A model generated the notes under the pieces. It was not told the DNA's origin and searched no databases. It saw only the letters and a list, made by a program, of their open reading frames with translations. A DNA stretch of 5,718 nt, taken from contig DNXU01000406.1 in assembly GCA_003505715.1 (NCBI GenBank), positions 3,893 to 9,610 on the forward strand, written 5' to 3'. Shown here piece by piece: positions 1-5,718 of the stretch. A program made the position numbers and the translations under genes. This stretch comes from Cyanobacteria bacterium UBA8803. GTDB taxonomy: Bacteria; Cyanobacteriota; Cyanobacteriia; Cyanobacteriales; Coleofasciculaceae. Within the stretch, counting starts at the first letter, position 1; each line of letters opens with the position of its first letter.

Positions 1-121
1 ATATTATGGGTGTTTAACCGGATATGATATCACCCCTTCAACCTCTCACTCCCTCTCCGTCTCCTGTAATAGATTGTCACAGACGTTCCGATTCGAGGTC
101 TGATGAGGCTAAGCTGGCTGG

Positions 122-148
122 TAGAAGTGGAAGAACTCCCGACTTCTG
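122..148 (+). promoter_or_regulatory. Imperfect hairpin / inverted repeat upstream of glgP
   Basis: AGAAGT (123-128) pairs perfectly with ACTTCT (142-147), and T122 can wobble with G148. GGA (129-131) then pairs with TCC (137-139), leaving a 2-nt bulge (CG, 140-141) and a 5-nt loop (132-136). That gives nine Watson-Crick pairs. There is no T-run downstream, so it does not look like a terminator of an upstream gene. If transcription starts upstream of it, it is a leader RNA structure. If the promoter at 152-181 is used, it sits just upstream of the -35 box and could instead be a protein-binding site. Its role is inference. Confidence 0.35.
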
Positions 149-151
149 ATA

Positions 152-181
152 TTGGCATCTGCAAACTCTAGGGATTAGATT
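152..181 (+). promoter_or_regulatory. Candidate sigma70-type promoter for glgP
   Basis: TTGGCA at 152-157 matches the -35 consensus at five of six positions. It is followed after 18 bp by TAGATT (176-181, four of six to TATAAT), or after 17 bp by TTAGAT (175-180). Transcription would begin near 188, leaving a leader of about 40 nt before the ATG at 227. This was found by eye only; cyanobacterial promoters are often weakly conserved, so chance is possible. Confidence 0.3.
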
Positions 182-226
182 AGCTCAGGCAGGGTGCCAC
201 TAGAATCATCAGTCCTAACTTAGTCT

Positions 227-2815
227 ATGAATCACAAATTCTTCGATTCCAATCGCAACGAACCCGTGCCGCAACCTACTTGGCCTGCTGAGCCTGAAAT
301 TCAGGTGGAAGACGATCGCACTGGCATGACAGTAGAGACTCTCAGACGAGCCTTTGCTGATAACTTGTACTACATCCAGGGCAAGAATGAGTTCTTAGCC
401 ACACCCCACGATTACTATATGGCACTGGCCTATACGGTGCGCGATCGCCTACTCCATCGCTGGATTAACACAGCAACCACCTACATCCAAAAAGATGTCA
501 AGACAGTGCATTACCTGTCGGCAGAATTCTTGATGGGTCGCCAACTGGCTAATAACCTGCTCAACCTGGGTATGTATGAAAAAGCTCGTCAAGCCATCCA
601 AGAGTCAGGACTCGACCTGAATGACCTGATGGCTCTTGAAGCCGAACCAGGACTGGGGAATGGCGGTTTAGGCCGTTTGGCGGCTTGTTTCCTAGACTCC
701 CTGGCCACGTTGGAAATTCCGGCAATTGGCTACGGCATTCGTTACGAATTCGGCATCTTTGACCAGCGGATTGAAGATGGCGCTCAAGTGGAACACCCCG
801 ATAAGTGGCTGCGTTTCGGTAACCCCTGGGAAGTCCGACGCCCGGAATTAACGGTTGAGGTACAGTTCGGGGGACACACGGAAGTCTACCAGGATCAAAA
901 AGGCCATCAACGGGTGCGTTGGACTCCGGATCGTAAAATTATGGGGATACCCTACGATACGCCAGTGCCGGGATATCAAAACAATACAGTGAATACCCTG
1001 CGCCTGTGGCGTGCGGGTGCTTCGGAAGAGTTCAACTTCCAGGTGTTCGATAGCGGCGATTATGCTGGTGCGGTGACGGACAAGATATTTTCTGAGAATA
1101 TCTCCAAAGTTCTCTATCCCAACGACAACACCTCCCAGGGTCAGCAACTGCGGTTGGAGCAGCAGTATTTCTTCGTGAGCTGTTCGCTACAGGACATTAT
1201 CAATACTTACCGCCGCACCCATAAGAATTTTGACCATTTCCACGAGAAAGTCGCTATCCAGCTCAACGATACTCACCCATCTATCGGTGTGGCTGAATTG
1301 ATGCGGCTATTGGTGGATAAGTACGAATTGGGTTGGAACCGAGCCTGGTATATTACCAAACACACCTTCGGTTACACTAACCACACCCTGTTGGCAGAAG
1401 CTCTGGAACGTTGGCCAGTAAGCTTGTTCGAGCGCCTGCTACCCAGGCACCTCGAAATTATCTATGAAATCAATCACCGCTTCCTAGATCAAGTACGCAT
1501 CCAGTATCCCGGAGACGGAGACCGAGTGGCTCGTCTGTCGCTGATAGAGGAAGGCCCCCAGAAATTTGTCCGCATGGCGCACTTGGCCTGTGTGGGTAGC
1601 CATAGTATTAATGGGGTAGCTCAACTGCACACCGATTTGCTCGAGCAACGGGTACTGCGGGATTTCTACGAGATGTGGCCGGAAAAATTTAATAACAAAA
1701 CCAACGGCATCACACCCCGCCGCTGGCTGTTATTGAGCAATCCCCAGCTCTCAGAGCTAATTACCGAGAAAATTGGCACGAATTGGGTAAATCACCTGGA
1801 AGAACTCCATCAGCTTGAAGCTTTCGTCGATGACCCGGAATTTTGTCACCGCTTTGCCTCGATTAAGCAAGCACACAAGCAAGAGCTGGTGGATTATATC
1901 CTGCTGTTCAACGACGTTGAAGTCGATCCTAATTCCTTGTTTGACGTTCAGGTAAAGCGGTTGCACGAATACAAGCGGCAGTTGTTGAACGTGTTGTATA
2001 TTATCAGCCTCTACAACCGGATCAAACGCAATCCCAGCACGAGTATCCTGCCGCGCACCTTTATTTTTGCAGGCAAGGCGGCTCCGGGTTACTTTATGGC
2101 TAAACTAATCATCCGCTTGATTAATGCTGTAGCTAAAGTAGTCAACAATGACCCGGATGTTGGCGATCGCCTCAAGGTTGTATTCCTAGAAGGATTCTCC
2201 GTATCTTTGGGCCAGTGGATTTATCCAGCGGCCAATCTCTCCGAGCAAATCTCTACGGCTGGTAAGGAAGCTTCCGGTACTGGCAATATGAAGTTTGCCC
2301 TTAATGGAGCGCTGACCATCGGTACGTTAGATGGTGCCAACATTGAGATTCGGGAGGTTGTAGGCGCTGAGAATTTCTTCTTGTTTGGCTTAACGGCTGA
2401 GGAAGTGTTCGATTTGAAGGCCAGGGGATACAACCCGTGGGACTATTACAACACCAATAACCAGCTCAAAGAGGTCATCGATCGCATTGGTTCTGGCCAC
2501 TTTTCCCCGGAACATCCGGACTTGTTCAAGCCAATTGTGGACTCCCTGCTGCACCGCGATGAGTACATGCTTTTGGCTGACTACCAGTCCTATATTGACT
2601 GCCAAGATCGGGTGAGCCAAGCCTACCACAATCAAGAGAACTGGATTCGGATGTCCATTCTTAACACAGCTCGCATGGGTAAATTTTCTTCAGATCGCAC
2701 GATTCGCGAATACTGTCAAGATATCTGGAAAGTGGAGCCAGTTCCGATCGAGCTTCCAGAGTATGCTCAAGAAACAGCTGGTTTGAAGGTTGCCCAACCT
2801 CCGCTAAACGTTTGA
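227..2815 (+). CDS. glgP: Glycogen/alpha-glucan phosphorylase
   Basis: This cytoplasmic GT35-family enzyme uses phosphate to cleave terminal alpha-1,4-glucosyl units of glycogen, giving glucose-1-phosphate. The 862 residues span the whole family fold. The glycine-rich active-site segment GLGNGGLGR is at 142-150 and NDTHP at 347-351. H386, in YTNHTLL, matches the catalytic-site histidine (H377) of rabbit muscle enzyme. KRLHEYKR (577-584) supplies R578 and K583, equivalent to phosphate-contacting R569 and K574. The pyridoxal-phosphate signature EASGTGNMK (681-689) ends in the Schiff-base lysine K689. The protein is somewhat longer than E. coli GlgP (about 815 residues) because of a proline-rich N-terminal tail of about 33 residues and a C-terminal tail after about 835. 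Ser14-type phosphoregulation of animal enzymes is not evident. The start at 227 is the first ATG in frame but has no clear Shine-Dalgarno; Met34 (codon at 326) is an alternative just before the conserved region. Cyanobacteria often carry two GlgP paralogues, and which one this is cannot be told here. The gene converges on the downstream kinase gene. Confidence 0.97.
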   Translation: MNHKFFDSNRNEPVPQPTWPAEPEIQVEDDRTGMTVETLRRAFADNLYYIQGKNEFLATPHDYYMALAYTVRDRLLHRWINTATTYIQKDVKTVHYLSAEFLMGRQLANNLLNLGMYEKARQAIQESGLDLNDLMALEAEPGLGNGGLGRLAACFLDSLATLEIPAIGYGIRYEFGIFDQRIEDGAQVEHPDKWLRFGNPWEVRRPELTVEVQFGGHTEVYQDQKGHQRVRWTPDRKIMGIPYDTPVPGYQNNTVNTLRLWRAGASEEFNFQVFDSGDYAGAVTDKIFSENISKVLYPNDNTSQGQQLRLEQQYFFVSCSLQDIINTYRRTHKNFDHFHEKVAIQLNDTHPSIGVAELMRLLVDKYELGWNRAWYITKHTFGYTNHTLLAEALERWPVSLFERLLPRHLEIIYEINHRFLDQVRIQYPGDGDRVARLSLIEEGPQKFVRMAHLACVGSHSINGVAQLHTDLLEQRVLRDFYEMWPEKFNNKTNGITPRRWLLLSNPQLSELITEKIGTNWVNHLEELHQLEAFVDDPEFCHRFASIKQAHKQELVDYILLFNDVEVDPNSLFDVQVKRLHEYKRQLLNVLYIISLYNRIKRNPSTSILPRTFIFAGKAAPGYFMAKLIIRLINAVAKVVNNDPDVGDRLKVVFLEGFSVSLGQWIYPAANLSEQISTAGKEASGTGNMKFALNGALTIGTLDGANIEIREVVGAENFFLFGLTAEEVFDLKARGYNPWDYYNTNNQLKEVIDRIGSGHFSPEHPDLFKPIVDSLLHRDEYMLLADYQSYIDCQDRVSQAYHNQENWIRMSILNTARMGKFSSDRTIREYCQDIWKVEPVPIELPEYAQETAGLKVAQPPLNV

Positions 2816-2857
2816 GGTATCGGGAATAGACATGCTTTGTCCAGGTTGTAGGCTACT

Positions 2858-2892
2858 AGGGAGAGGAAACAGGGAACAGGGGATAGGAATAA
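2858..2892 (+). repeat. Degenerate heptanucleotide tandem repeat (5 units)
   Basis: Five 7-bp units run in register: AGGGAGA, GGAAACA, GGGAACA, GGGGATA, GGAATAA. This resembles the short tandemly repeated repetitive (STRR) heptamers known from cyanobacterial intergenic DNA. It is the purine-rich 5' arm of the hairpin described after glgP. Confidence 0.65.
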
Positions 2893-2924
2893 TTTTTGTT
2901 CTCTCCCTTTTCTCTCTCCCTTTT
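2858..2924 (+). terminator. Candidate glgP terminator: long hairpin built from two repeats
   Basis: The purine-rich strand at 2858-2869 (AGGGAGAGGAAA) pairs with 2909-2921, with only T2913 bulged: 12 pairs. After an asymmetric internal loop (C2870 against 2905-2908), 2871-2880 pairs with 2895-2904. That is 10 pairs, three of them G-U, around a 14-nt loop (2881-2894). TTT and more pyrimidines follow the 3' arm (2922-2932). The hairpin starts 42 bp after the glgP stop and on the + strand precedes a U-rich tract, as expected of a factor-independent terminator. On the - strand no T-run follows. The long stem and mixed tract make it atypical. Folding was done by hand. Confidence 0.4.
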
Positions 2925-2932
2925 CTCTCTCC
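2899..2932 (+). repeat. 13-bp tandem repeat in an uninterrupted polypyrimidine tract
   Basis: All 34 bases are C or T. CTCTCCCTTTT occurs at 2901-2911 and again at 2914-2924, and CTCTCC at 2927-2932, giving a 13-bp period with about 2.6 copies. The tract ends one base before the stop codon of the convergent kinase gene. Each full copy supplies both a CTCTCCCT arm and a following T-run. Confidence 0.75.
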
Positions 2933-2933
2933 G

Positions 2934-4280
2934 TTAGAAAGGCAAAATTACTGTAAAGGTAGTACCAACTCCAAATTCACTAATAAAAGATATTGTGCCT
3001 CTATGGCTTTCCACTGCCTTTTTGACAATTGCTAATCCCAATCCCGTTCCTGGAATATTGCCGACATTTTCGGCGCGGTAGAAAGGTTCAAACAAATGGG
3101 GTTGGTCTGGTAAAGGGATACCAATCCCCCGATCGCGAATGTAAAAGGTGACTTGGCTGCTCTCGGAAATTAGTTCAAACTCAACGGGGCTATCTTGAGG
3201 AGAATATTTCAGTGCGTTGGAAAGTAAATTACCCAAAAACTGCTTGAGCAGTTTCGCATCTAGATAGACATCGGAGCAATTCCCGCTACTCCTAAACTGA
3301 ATTGTGCGATCGTTACCACAACTCAATTTTTCTTCTTCGATTAAAGTGCGGCAGAACAGTTCTAAATTTATTGGTGTGGGGTTAAACTCTAAGTTGCCAG
3401 TCTTGGCTTTATCAAAGACTAGAATATCTTCTACAAGTCGGTTCATATGCCCAACAGCAGCTTTAATTTTTTGGTAATTTCGTTGGGCTTTCTCCTTCTG
3501 CTTGGTGGGAATGGAGGTTGACAGCACGAAAGCAGCGGCTAGGATCGTGGTCAAGGGAGTACGAAATTCATGGGCAACTGTGCTGAGAAAACGGGTTTGG
3601 AGTTTGTTGAGTTCTTGTTGTTGAGCCAAATGATTGAGAATTATGGCTTCTGCTTGCTTGCGCTGGCTGATATCCCGAATCAGCCAGCGCAGTTCAATTA
3701 ATTCGCTCTGGGAGTCGCGGACGGTAGCAACCGTAATCGCTGCTGGAAAAGCTTTCCTTTTCCGAGGTTGCAGGCGCACTTCCCAGTCCGTTAACTTTCC
3801 TCCTAAGTCATTGATCTGGCTCAGTTTAGCATAAAAGGTAGTGCGGTCTTCTAAAGGGACAAAAACGGTTAGAGGTTTGCCCACCATGAACTGGGTTTTG
3901 ATATTGAGTAGGATTGCAGCTGCTTTGTTAGCCTCCCGGATCGTTCCCTGAGCATTGGTAACCAAGTAACCGTCGGGAGCAAACTCAAACAACATTTGGT
4001 ATCGCTTACTCTCAGATGCCAGCGCTTGCTGAGTGGCTAGCAATTCTTCGTTTTGCTCTTGTAGCTCTTCTGTCGTTAGATGCAACTCCTCTAAAGCAAT
4101 AGAGAGTTCTGCGATCGCTTCTTGTAGTAGTTCCTTTGAGAACGTTGGGAATTGGTTGGCGCAGGACTCAATCATTTCCAAGCGCTCTTGAGCAGATTGA
4201 ACCTGTCGCTTGAAGTTAGCGGTTTCAATATGATACAATCTGCCTACCATCTTCTCAGAATTGTAATCATAATTCCCCAT
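2934..4280 (-). CDS. PAS-domain sensor histidine kinase (orphan)
   Basis: This is a predicted two-component sensor kinase that autophosphorylates on histidine. The 448 residues have no signal peptide or membrane span, so it should be soluble. Order: a Glu/Gln/Leu-rich probable coiled coil (about 24-92), one PAS domain (about 93-208, with FEFAPDGYLVTN near 98-109), a DHp/HisKA domain and an HATPase_c domain. H-box H237 (in VAHEFRTPL) is the phosphoacceptor. The N-box has N351 and N355, the G1 box is DRGIGIP (383-389), the F-box FEPFYR (397-402) and the G2 box GTGLGL (411-416). All are intact, so the kinase should be active. No receiver domain or response regulator is present, so partner and signal are unknown. 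The ATG at 4280 lies inside a heptamer repeat. Met11 (codon 4250-4248), with GAGAAG directly before it, is an alternative start that loses no domain. argC lies 211 bp upstream on the same strand, and glgP converges on its 3' end. No recognised pathway links it to either. Confidence 0.93.
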   Translation of the reverse strand: MGNYDYNSEKMVGRLYHIETANFKRQVQSAQERLEMIESCANQFPTFSKELLQEAIAELSIALEELHLTTEELQEQNEELLATQQALASESKRYQMLFEFAPDGYLVTNAQGTIREANKAAAILLNIKTQFMVGKPLTVFVPLEDRTTFYAKLSQINDLGGKLTDWEVRLQPRKRKAFPAAITVATVRDSQSELIELRWLIRDISQRKQAEAIILNHLAQQQELNKLQTRFLSTVAHEFRTPLTTILAAAFVLSTSIPTKQKEKAQRNYQKIKAAVGHMNRLVEDILVFDKAKTGNLEFNPTPINLELFCRTLIEEEKLSCGNDRTIQFRSSGNCSDVYLDAKLLKQFLGNLLSNALKYSPQDSPVEFELISESSQVTFYIRDRGIGIPLPDQPHLFEPFYRAENVGNIPGTGLGLAIVKKAVESHRGTISFISEFGVGTTFTVILPF

Positions 4281-4322
4281 TACCTATTCCCAATTCCTTA
4301 TTCCTCATTACCCAAATTACCT
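4272..4322 (-). repeat. Heptanucleotide tandem repeat overlapping the kinase start
   Basis: Read on the + strand, six 7-bp units are in perfect register from 4272 to 4313: ATTCCCC, ATTACCT, ATTCCCA, ATTCCTT, ATTCCTC, ATTACCC. A seventh unit, ATTACCT (4316-4322), follows a 2-bp insertion. The consensus is ATTMCYN, typical of cyanobacterial STRR heptamers. The first two units contain codons 1-3 of the predicted kinase gene, and the rest would form its leader. Confidence 0.75.
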
Positions 4323-4491
4323 AGTCTGACACTTGTAGGTGAGGAATACTAGTTGCATAAGCGTGCTGAACAGTATTATTCTAGATTATTAGTGGTAGTT
4401 CTTGGGAAGATGTGAAAAACTCTGTAACTGCATTTTTCTGCTCCTTATCCCAACCTTGCTAGTTCTGAAGGTGGGGACTTCCGCCTGCTAG
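4323..4491. other. Intergenic region between argC and the kinase gene
   Basis: No coding frame is supported. TGCTAGTT is directly repeated at 4457-4464 and 4486-4493, the second copy overlapping the argC stop codon. Between them GAAG (4467-4470) and CTTC (4478-4481) can form a 4-bp stem, but no T-run follows on the - strand, so it is not a convincing argC terminator. Confidence 0.5.
4388..4416 (-). promoter_or_regulatory. Weak candidate promoter for the kinase gene
   Basis: On the - strand TTCACA (4416-4411) matches the -35 consensus at five of six positions. Seventeen bp later, ACTAAT (4393-4388) matches TATAAT at only four, missing the important first two bases. The leader would be about 100 nt and would include the heptamer repeat. 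It was found by eye and may be chance. Confidence 0.2.
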
Positions 4492-5550
4492 TTAAGGATA
4501 AAAACTCAAAAGCGGTAATCCCAATGTTTCCGGCCAACCCATCATCAAATTCATGCATTGAATTGCTTGGCCTGCTTGGCCTTTAATTAAGTTATCAGTA
4601 ACTGACATCACGATCGCCCGGGCAGTACGGGGATCTACTTCTATGCTAATATAACACAGATTAGTACCGCAAGCCCACTTGGTTTGGGGGTAGGTGCCGC
4701 TGGGCAAGACCCTGATAAACGGAGACGAACGGTAGAATGCTGTATAAATGGTGGCCAGATCTTCTCGTACTAATCCGGGGTCGCGCAGAGTCGCGTAAAC
4801 GGTGGCCAAGAGTCCCCGTACCATTGGCATCAAGTGAGGAGTAAACTGTACCATGACATCATGACCCGCCAACTCACTGCAAATCTGTTCGATTTCCGGG
4901 GTATGTCGGTGGCGGGCAACATTGTAGGGAGAAATAGAGTTATCTGCTTCTGCCAGTAACAGATTAGTCTTGGCCATGCGTCCGGCACCAGATGTCCCAG
5001 ATTTGGCATCAATAATTGCCGTATCTGAAAGAATTAAGCCTTGCTTCAACAGAGGTGCCAGTCCCAGCAGACTAGTGGTGACATAGCAACCCGGACAGGC
5101 GACTAGTTGGGCTTCAGCAATGCGATCGCGATAAAGTTCCGGCAAGCCATAAACAGCCAATGCTGCTGTTTCCTGGTCGTTACGTTCCCCCCCATACCAA
5201 ATTTTGTAAGTTTCCAAGTTTCTAAACCGATAGTCAGCCGAAAGGTCGAGTACCTTACATCCCTTAGCCATAAGGATTGGTGCCATCTGATAGGCCAAAC
5301 CGTTGGGTAAAGAGAGAAACACGACCTGACAGCGCGTAGCGATCTTATCTAAATCAATTGACTCGATCGTCAGATCGACGCAATGACCTAGATGGGGGTA
5401 TAGCTCAGAAAATGGCTTACCCGCACTACTATCTCCTCCCAAATAAACCACCTCGACTCCCGGGTGATCCATCAGCAGACGTACAAGCTGCACACCACCG
5501 TAACCGGAAGCGCCAATGATTCCTACAGGGCCGCGTCCTAAATCACCCAT
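4492..5550 (-). CDS. argC: N-acetyl-gamma-glutamyl-phosphate reductase
   Basis: ArgC catalyses the NADPH-dependent reduction of N-acetyl-glutamyl-phosphate to N-acetylglutamate semialdehyde, the third step from glutamate to arginine, in the cytoplasm. The 352 residues are full length for the type found in most bacteria. The Rossmann dinucleotide loop GASGYGG is at 13-19. The catalytic cysteine C155 lies in [16 protein letters not shown] (214-220) holds H216, matching the active-site histidine family members share. KSGTSGAGR (183-191) and PFIRVLP (277-283) are also typical. The end GWPETLGLP fits a cyanobacterial ArgC. The start at 5550 places the Rossmann strand at residue 8, and AGGA on the - strand (5564-5561) lies 10 bp before it, a slightly long but usable ribosome-binding spacing. 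No other arg gene is in the window. The next gene on this strand is the kinase, 211 bp downstream. Confidence 0.98.
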   Translation of the reverse strand: MGDLGRGPVGIIGASGYGGVQLVRLLMDHPGVEVVYLGGDSSAGKPFSELYPHLGHCVDLTIESIDLDKIATRCQVVFLSLPNGLAYQMAPILMAKGCKVLDLSADYRFRNLETYKIWYGGERNDQETAALAVYGLPELYRDRIAEAQLVACPGCYVTTSLLGLAPLLKQGLILSDTAIIDAKSGTSGAGRMAKTNLLLAEADNSISPYNVARHRHTPEIEQICSELAGHDVMVQFTPHLMPMVRGLLATVYATLRDPGLVREDLATIYTAFYRSSPFIRVLPSGTYPQTKWACGTNLCYISIEVDPRTARAIVMSVTDNLIKGQAGQAIQCMNLMMGWPETLGLPLLSFYP

Positions 5551-5581
5551 GATATTTCTTTCCTAAGAGAACACGAATCAA

Positions 5582-5597
5582 AAACGGTTGAACGTTT
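5582..5597. repeat. Small inverted repeat upstream of argC
   Basis: AAACG (5582-5586) and CGTTT (5593-5597) are perfect 5-bp arms around a 6-bp spacer. They lie between the possible argC -10 box and its ribosome-binding site, so they would be in the argC leader RNA or just past the transcription start. It could be a small operator or hairpin, but it is short enough to be chance. Confidence 0.25.
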
Positions 5598-5598
5598 G

Positions 5599-5629
5599 CT
5601 GCATTTTAGTATCAAAACTGCACTTTAGT
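5599..5629 (-). promoter_or_regulatory. Imperfect 12-bp direct repeat over a possible argC -10 box
   Basis: On the + strand CTGCATTTTAGT (5599-5610) and CTGCACTTTAGT (5618-5629) match at 11 of 12 positions and start 19 bp apart. On the - strand the argC-proximal copy contains TAAAAT (5608-5603), five of six to the -10 consensus, which would leave a leader of about 45 nt. No good -35 lies 16-19 bp upstream, so an activator-dependent promoter is possible. Regulation is inference. Confidence 0.3.
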
Positions 5630-5681
5630 GGTATCTCAGTGAGAGGATTTCAGGATTTTGTCAGGGAAAGGGGCGAAGAAG

Positions 5682-5718
5682 TGAGGGGATGAGGGGATGA
5701 GGGGATGAGGGAGTGAGG
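5682..5718 (+). repeat. Octanucleotide tandem repeat running off the window
   Basis: TGAGGGGA is repeated exactly three times (5682-5689, 5690-5697, 5698-5705). A variant, TGAGGGAG (5706-5713), and a partial unit (5714-5718) follow at the window edge. The 8-bp period differs from the 7-bp and 13-bp arrays elsewhere in the window. It lies about 130 bp upstream of argC, so it is probably between argC and an unseen neighbour. Full length is unknown. Confidence 0.8.

Larger units (their letters stand above)
1..226. other. Non-coding region upstream of glgP
   Basis: No open frame or protein similarity is recognisable here; frames are short and broken. The first part is pyrimidine-rich on the + strand (31-65). 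A near-palindrome GATATGATATC lies at 21-31 and contains a -10-like TATGAT (23-28), whose -35 partner would fall off the window. GGGTG (8-12) can pair with CACCC (31-35), but with an 18-nt loop and no T-run after it. A better hairpin (122-148) and a better promoter candidate (152-181) are listed separately. No tRNA or known riboswitch was recognised. Confidence 0.6.

Noticed and set aside
101..150. CTGATGAG motif suggesting a hammerhead ribozyme core
   Set aside because: No suitable stem II followed by GAAA, and no closing stems, can be found around it.
848..1147. 99-codon open frame on the - strand inside glgP
   Set aside because: It is antisense to a conserved catalytic-domain region, and its product has no recognisable domain. 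Other antisense frames within glgP (1757-1966, 2221-2433, 2390-2635) were dropped for the same reason.
2829..2841. GACA/TGTC hairpin just after glgP
   Set aside because: It has only 4 bp and no T-run; the larger hairpin downstream is far better.
2832..3035. 67-codon + strand frame after glgP
   Set aside because: It runs through the repeat region into the antisense of the kinase 3' end and encodes low-complexity sequence; no ribosome-binding site or similarity supports it.
4467..4481. GAAG/CTTC hairpin as an argC terminator
   Set aside because: The stem has only 4 bp and no T-run follows on the - strand.
45..5717. 11-bp inverted match CTCACTCCCTC between the window start (45-55) and the end repeat (5707-5717, - strand)
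   Set aside because: It is low-complexity pyrimidine sequence; such a match can occur by chance and there is no other sign of a bounded mobile element.
1..5718. A novel defence, mobile or biosynthetic system
   Set aside because: The three genes are well-known intact families, and the intergenic DNA shows only short repeats and weak regulatory candidates.

Overview
The window looks like ordinary chromosomal DNA of a cyanobacterium. Three things point there. Four exact copies of the HIP1 octamer GCGATCGC occur in 5.7 kb (441-448, 2163-2170, 4111-4118, 5122-5129), where chance would give about 0.1. Every intergenic stretch from 2816 on contains short tandem repeats, including the 7-bp kind known from cyanobacterial genomes. 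The protein sequences also have a cyanobacterial flavour. I cannot name a genus.

Layout, left to right: 1-226 is the non-coding leader of a glycogen phosphorylase gene (glgP, 227-2815, + strand). It holds an imperfect hairpin and a candidate promoter. A 118-bp gap (2816-2933) follows, made mostly of a purine-rich heptamer repeat and a pyrimidine-only 13-bp repeat. Together these can fold into a long hairpin followed by a T-rich tract, a candidate glgP terminator. A soluble PAS-domain sensor histidine kinase (2934-4280, - strand) converges on glgP. Its upstream gap (4281-4491) holds a heptamer tandem repeat that runs into the first codons of the predicted gene. argC (4492-5550, - strand) encodes N-acetyl-gamma-glutamyl-phosphate reductase of arginine biosynthesis. 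Its upstream region (5551-5718) has an imperfect direct repeat over a possible -10 box and, at the window edge, an 8-bp tandem repeat.

The three genes do not form an obvious pathway. GlgP releases glucose-1-phosphate from glycogen, ArgC makes an arginine precursor, and the kinase is an orphan with no response regulator in the window. argC and the kinase point the same way, 211 bp apart, so read-through is possible but a tight operon is not indicated. All three reading frames are intact with their key catalytic residues. I saw no RNA gene, insertion sequence, CRISPR array or defence system. The points most worth a second look are the repeat-built hairpin after glgP, the repeat-embedded start of the kinase, and the direct repeat upstream of argC.
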